6,302 bases of DNA from Desulfobacterales bacterium (GTDB taxonomy: Bacteria > Desulfobacterota > DSM-4660 > Desulfatiglandales > Desulfatiglandaceae). Positions 5,382 to 6,302 of this stretch are shown here, one piece after another (position 1 is the first letter of the stretch; every line of letters begins with the position of its first letter). A program made the translations under genes and the position numbers. The stretch is from the NCBI GenBank assembly GCA_027061865.1, contig JAMOVZ010000403.1, positions 1 through 6,302 of the forward strand, written 5' to 3'. Under the pieces are notes generated by a model, which worked only from the letters and a program-made list of their open reading frames with translations, had not been told where the DNA came from and did no database searches.

Positions 5382-6302
5382 TTACACTTTGCGGAGGTGG
5401 TCTAGGCGCTCTGCAAGGCTGGATAAGGCTTCGGCGTCTTGAGGTAGGTGAAAGCGCTGGCTGAAGAATTCCAGAGCGGTCCTGAATGTAATTTGGGATA
5501 TGGCCTCCTGGTTGTCTATAAGGCCGGACTTGTGGAATTCCCGGCCCAATGAGTTCATGCGCTTAAGGAGATCTGATCTTTTCCTCGGCTTTTCCTCTGC
5601 TTCAATTAGCACCTTTGAGGCTATCCAGTAAGCCTCTAAAAAGCTCTTTATGAGCCCTCCCCATAGGGGAAGCTTATCAAAGCCTGATTTGGTAAGCATT
5701 ATCTTTGTGGCTCCGTCCCCGCCCTTGAGCAATCCCATGGAGCTGAAAAATTCCAAGGTGCTCTCCAAGACGGGAGCCAAGTTGTTCTTGTCATGGTCAA
5801 AGATGAATTCCTTTTCAAATAATTCAATAAGAAAGGAATAAATCTCTTCGACGTAGCGGCGCTCCACCATCTCATGGGGAGAAGAGAGCAAAGCACAAGA
5901 CACAAAGGAGACAGGCAAAAAGAAATGGACGATCCCGTTCTTGTAATATTCCAACTCCCTTAGGCTCTGTCGATTAAGGGAATAGTAAGGGGCCTTTTTG
6001 CCTGGTTCGTCCACGACTTTCAAGAATTTCCAATCAACAAGCATGTCCACGGTCTCAGGGAGGCTTGAGGCGAGATCCTCTAGGGAACTGCACAAGGGGG
6101 CGTTTCTAGAGCGCAAGTATCGGAGGAGGTCAGTTACGGCATCTTCCAGTTCTGGAAGGTAAAAGCCTTTTCTATGTCTTGTAAGGAGGGTGGAGGCCAC
6201 TAGTGATAAACAGGTCACGGGAGTAACCCTGTTTATGCCCCTCACAAGGTCCAGGGCCAGGTCTTCGTCCAGGTTTTCGTGGGCCCCCCGCTGCGAGATG
6301 TA
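5382..6302 (-). CDS. PlsB-like glycerol-3-phosphate acyltransferase, C-terminal part (cut by window edge)
   Basis: The frame is open from the right edge to TAA at 5384-5382: 306 residues, with the N-terminus outside. A GTG at 6245 is an internal codon, not the start, because coding continues upstream without a stop. The sequence resembles the helical C-terminal region of PlsB-type glycerol-3-phosphate 1-O-acyltransferases. It shows a DLALDLVRGINRVTPVTCLSLVASTLL stretch, matching the InraavvnpinLlaltLL-like segment that follows the catalytic domain in PlsB, and a YYKNGIVHFFLPVSFVSCALL helix, matching the PlsB YFRNNxxHLF region. PlsB acylates glycerol-3-phosphate at the inner membrane, the first step of phospholipid synthesis. 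The HX4D catalytic motif would lie beyond the edge, so the enzyme assignment rests on the tail alone. A related acyltransferase of another specificity is possible. The gene is convergent with ppdK and not part of its operon. Confidence 0.68.
   Translation of the reverse strand, partial: YISQRGAHENLDEDLALDLVRGINRVTPVTCLSLVASTLLTRHRKGFYLPELEDAVTDLLRYLRSRNAPLCSSLEDLASSLPETVDMLVDWKFLKVVDEPGKKAPYYSLNRQSLRELEYYKNGIVHFFLPVSFVSCALLSSPHEMVERRYVEEIYSFLIELFEKEFIFDHDKNNLAPVLESTLEFFSSMGLLKGGDGATKIMLTKSGFDKLPLWGGLIKSFLEAYWIASKVLIEAEEKPRKRSDLLKRMNSLGREFHKSGLIDNQEAISQITFRTALEFFSQRFHLPQDAEALSSLAERLDHLRKV

Noticed and set aside
5092..5405. Short open frames on both strands across the ppdK/plsB gap
   Set aside because: They read through both arms of the inverted repeats, give low-complexity Pro/Arg/Ser-rich products, and lack a convincing ribosome site or family resemblance.

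Overview
This is a moderate-GC bacterial chromosomal segment, most likely from an anaerobic Desulfobacterota (former Deltaproteobacteria, sulfate reducer or syntroph). The assignment rests on gene content: a soluble HdrA-type flavin/iron-sulfur electron carrier, an FmdB-type zinc ribbon with a long tail, pyruvate phosphate dikinase, and a PlsB-like acyltransferase. It is inferred from recognised protein families, not from a search.

Layout: (1) 1-1184, minus strand, the N-terminal 394 residues of an HdrA-like protein that runs off the left edge. (2) 1185-1403, a divergent intergenic region with a candidate promoter for the rightward genes. (3) 1404-5062, plus strand, a tight four-gene set: an FmdB-family zinc ribbon protein, a conserved hypothetical soluble protein, a 62-residue membrane protein, and ppdK. 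The joints are a 1-nt overlap, a 14-nt gap and an 11-nt overlap, so this is very probably one operon. (4) 5063-5381, a 319-nt noncoding stretch between convergent genes. It holds a perfect 15-bp inverted repeat nested in a second, imperfect one, then a strand-asymmetric G/C tract next to the acyltransferase stop codon. (5) 5382-6302, minus strand, the C-terminal 306 residues of a PlsB-like glycerol-3-phosphate acyltransferase whose N-terminus lies beyond the right edge.

The metabolic theme is central anaerobic metabolism. HdrA-type proteins route low-potential electrons, PPDK interconverts pyruvate and PEP (gluconeogenesis, or PPi-linked glycolysis), and PlsB-type enzymes start phospholipid synthesis. 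No mobile element, CRISPR array, tRNA or rRNA gene was found. No clearly new multi-gene system is evident. The points most worth a second look are the ferredoxin insert of the HdrA-like protein, which has lost the ligands of one cluster and kept those of the other; the net 49-residue insertion in PPDK; and the nested inverted repeat after ppdK.
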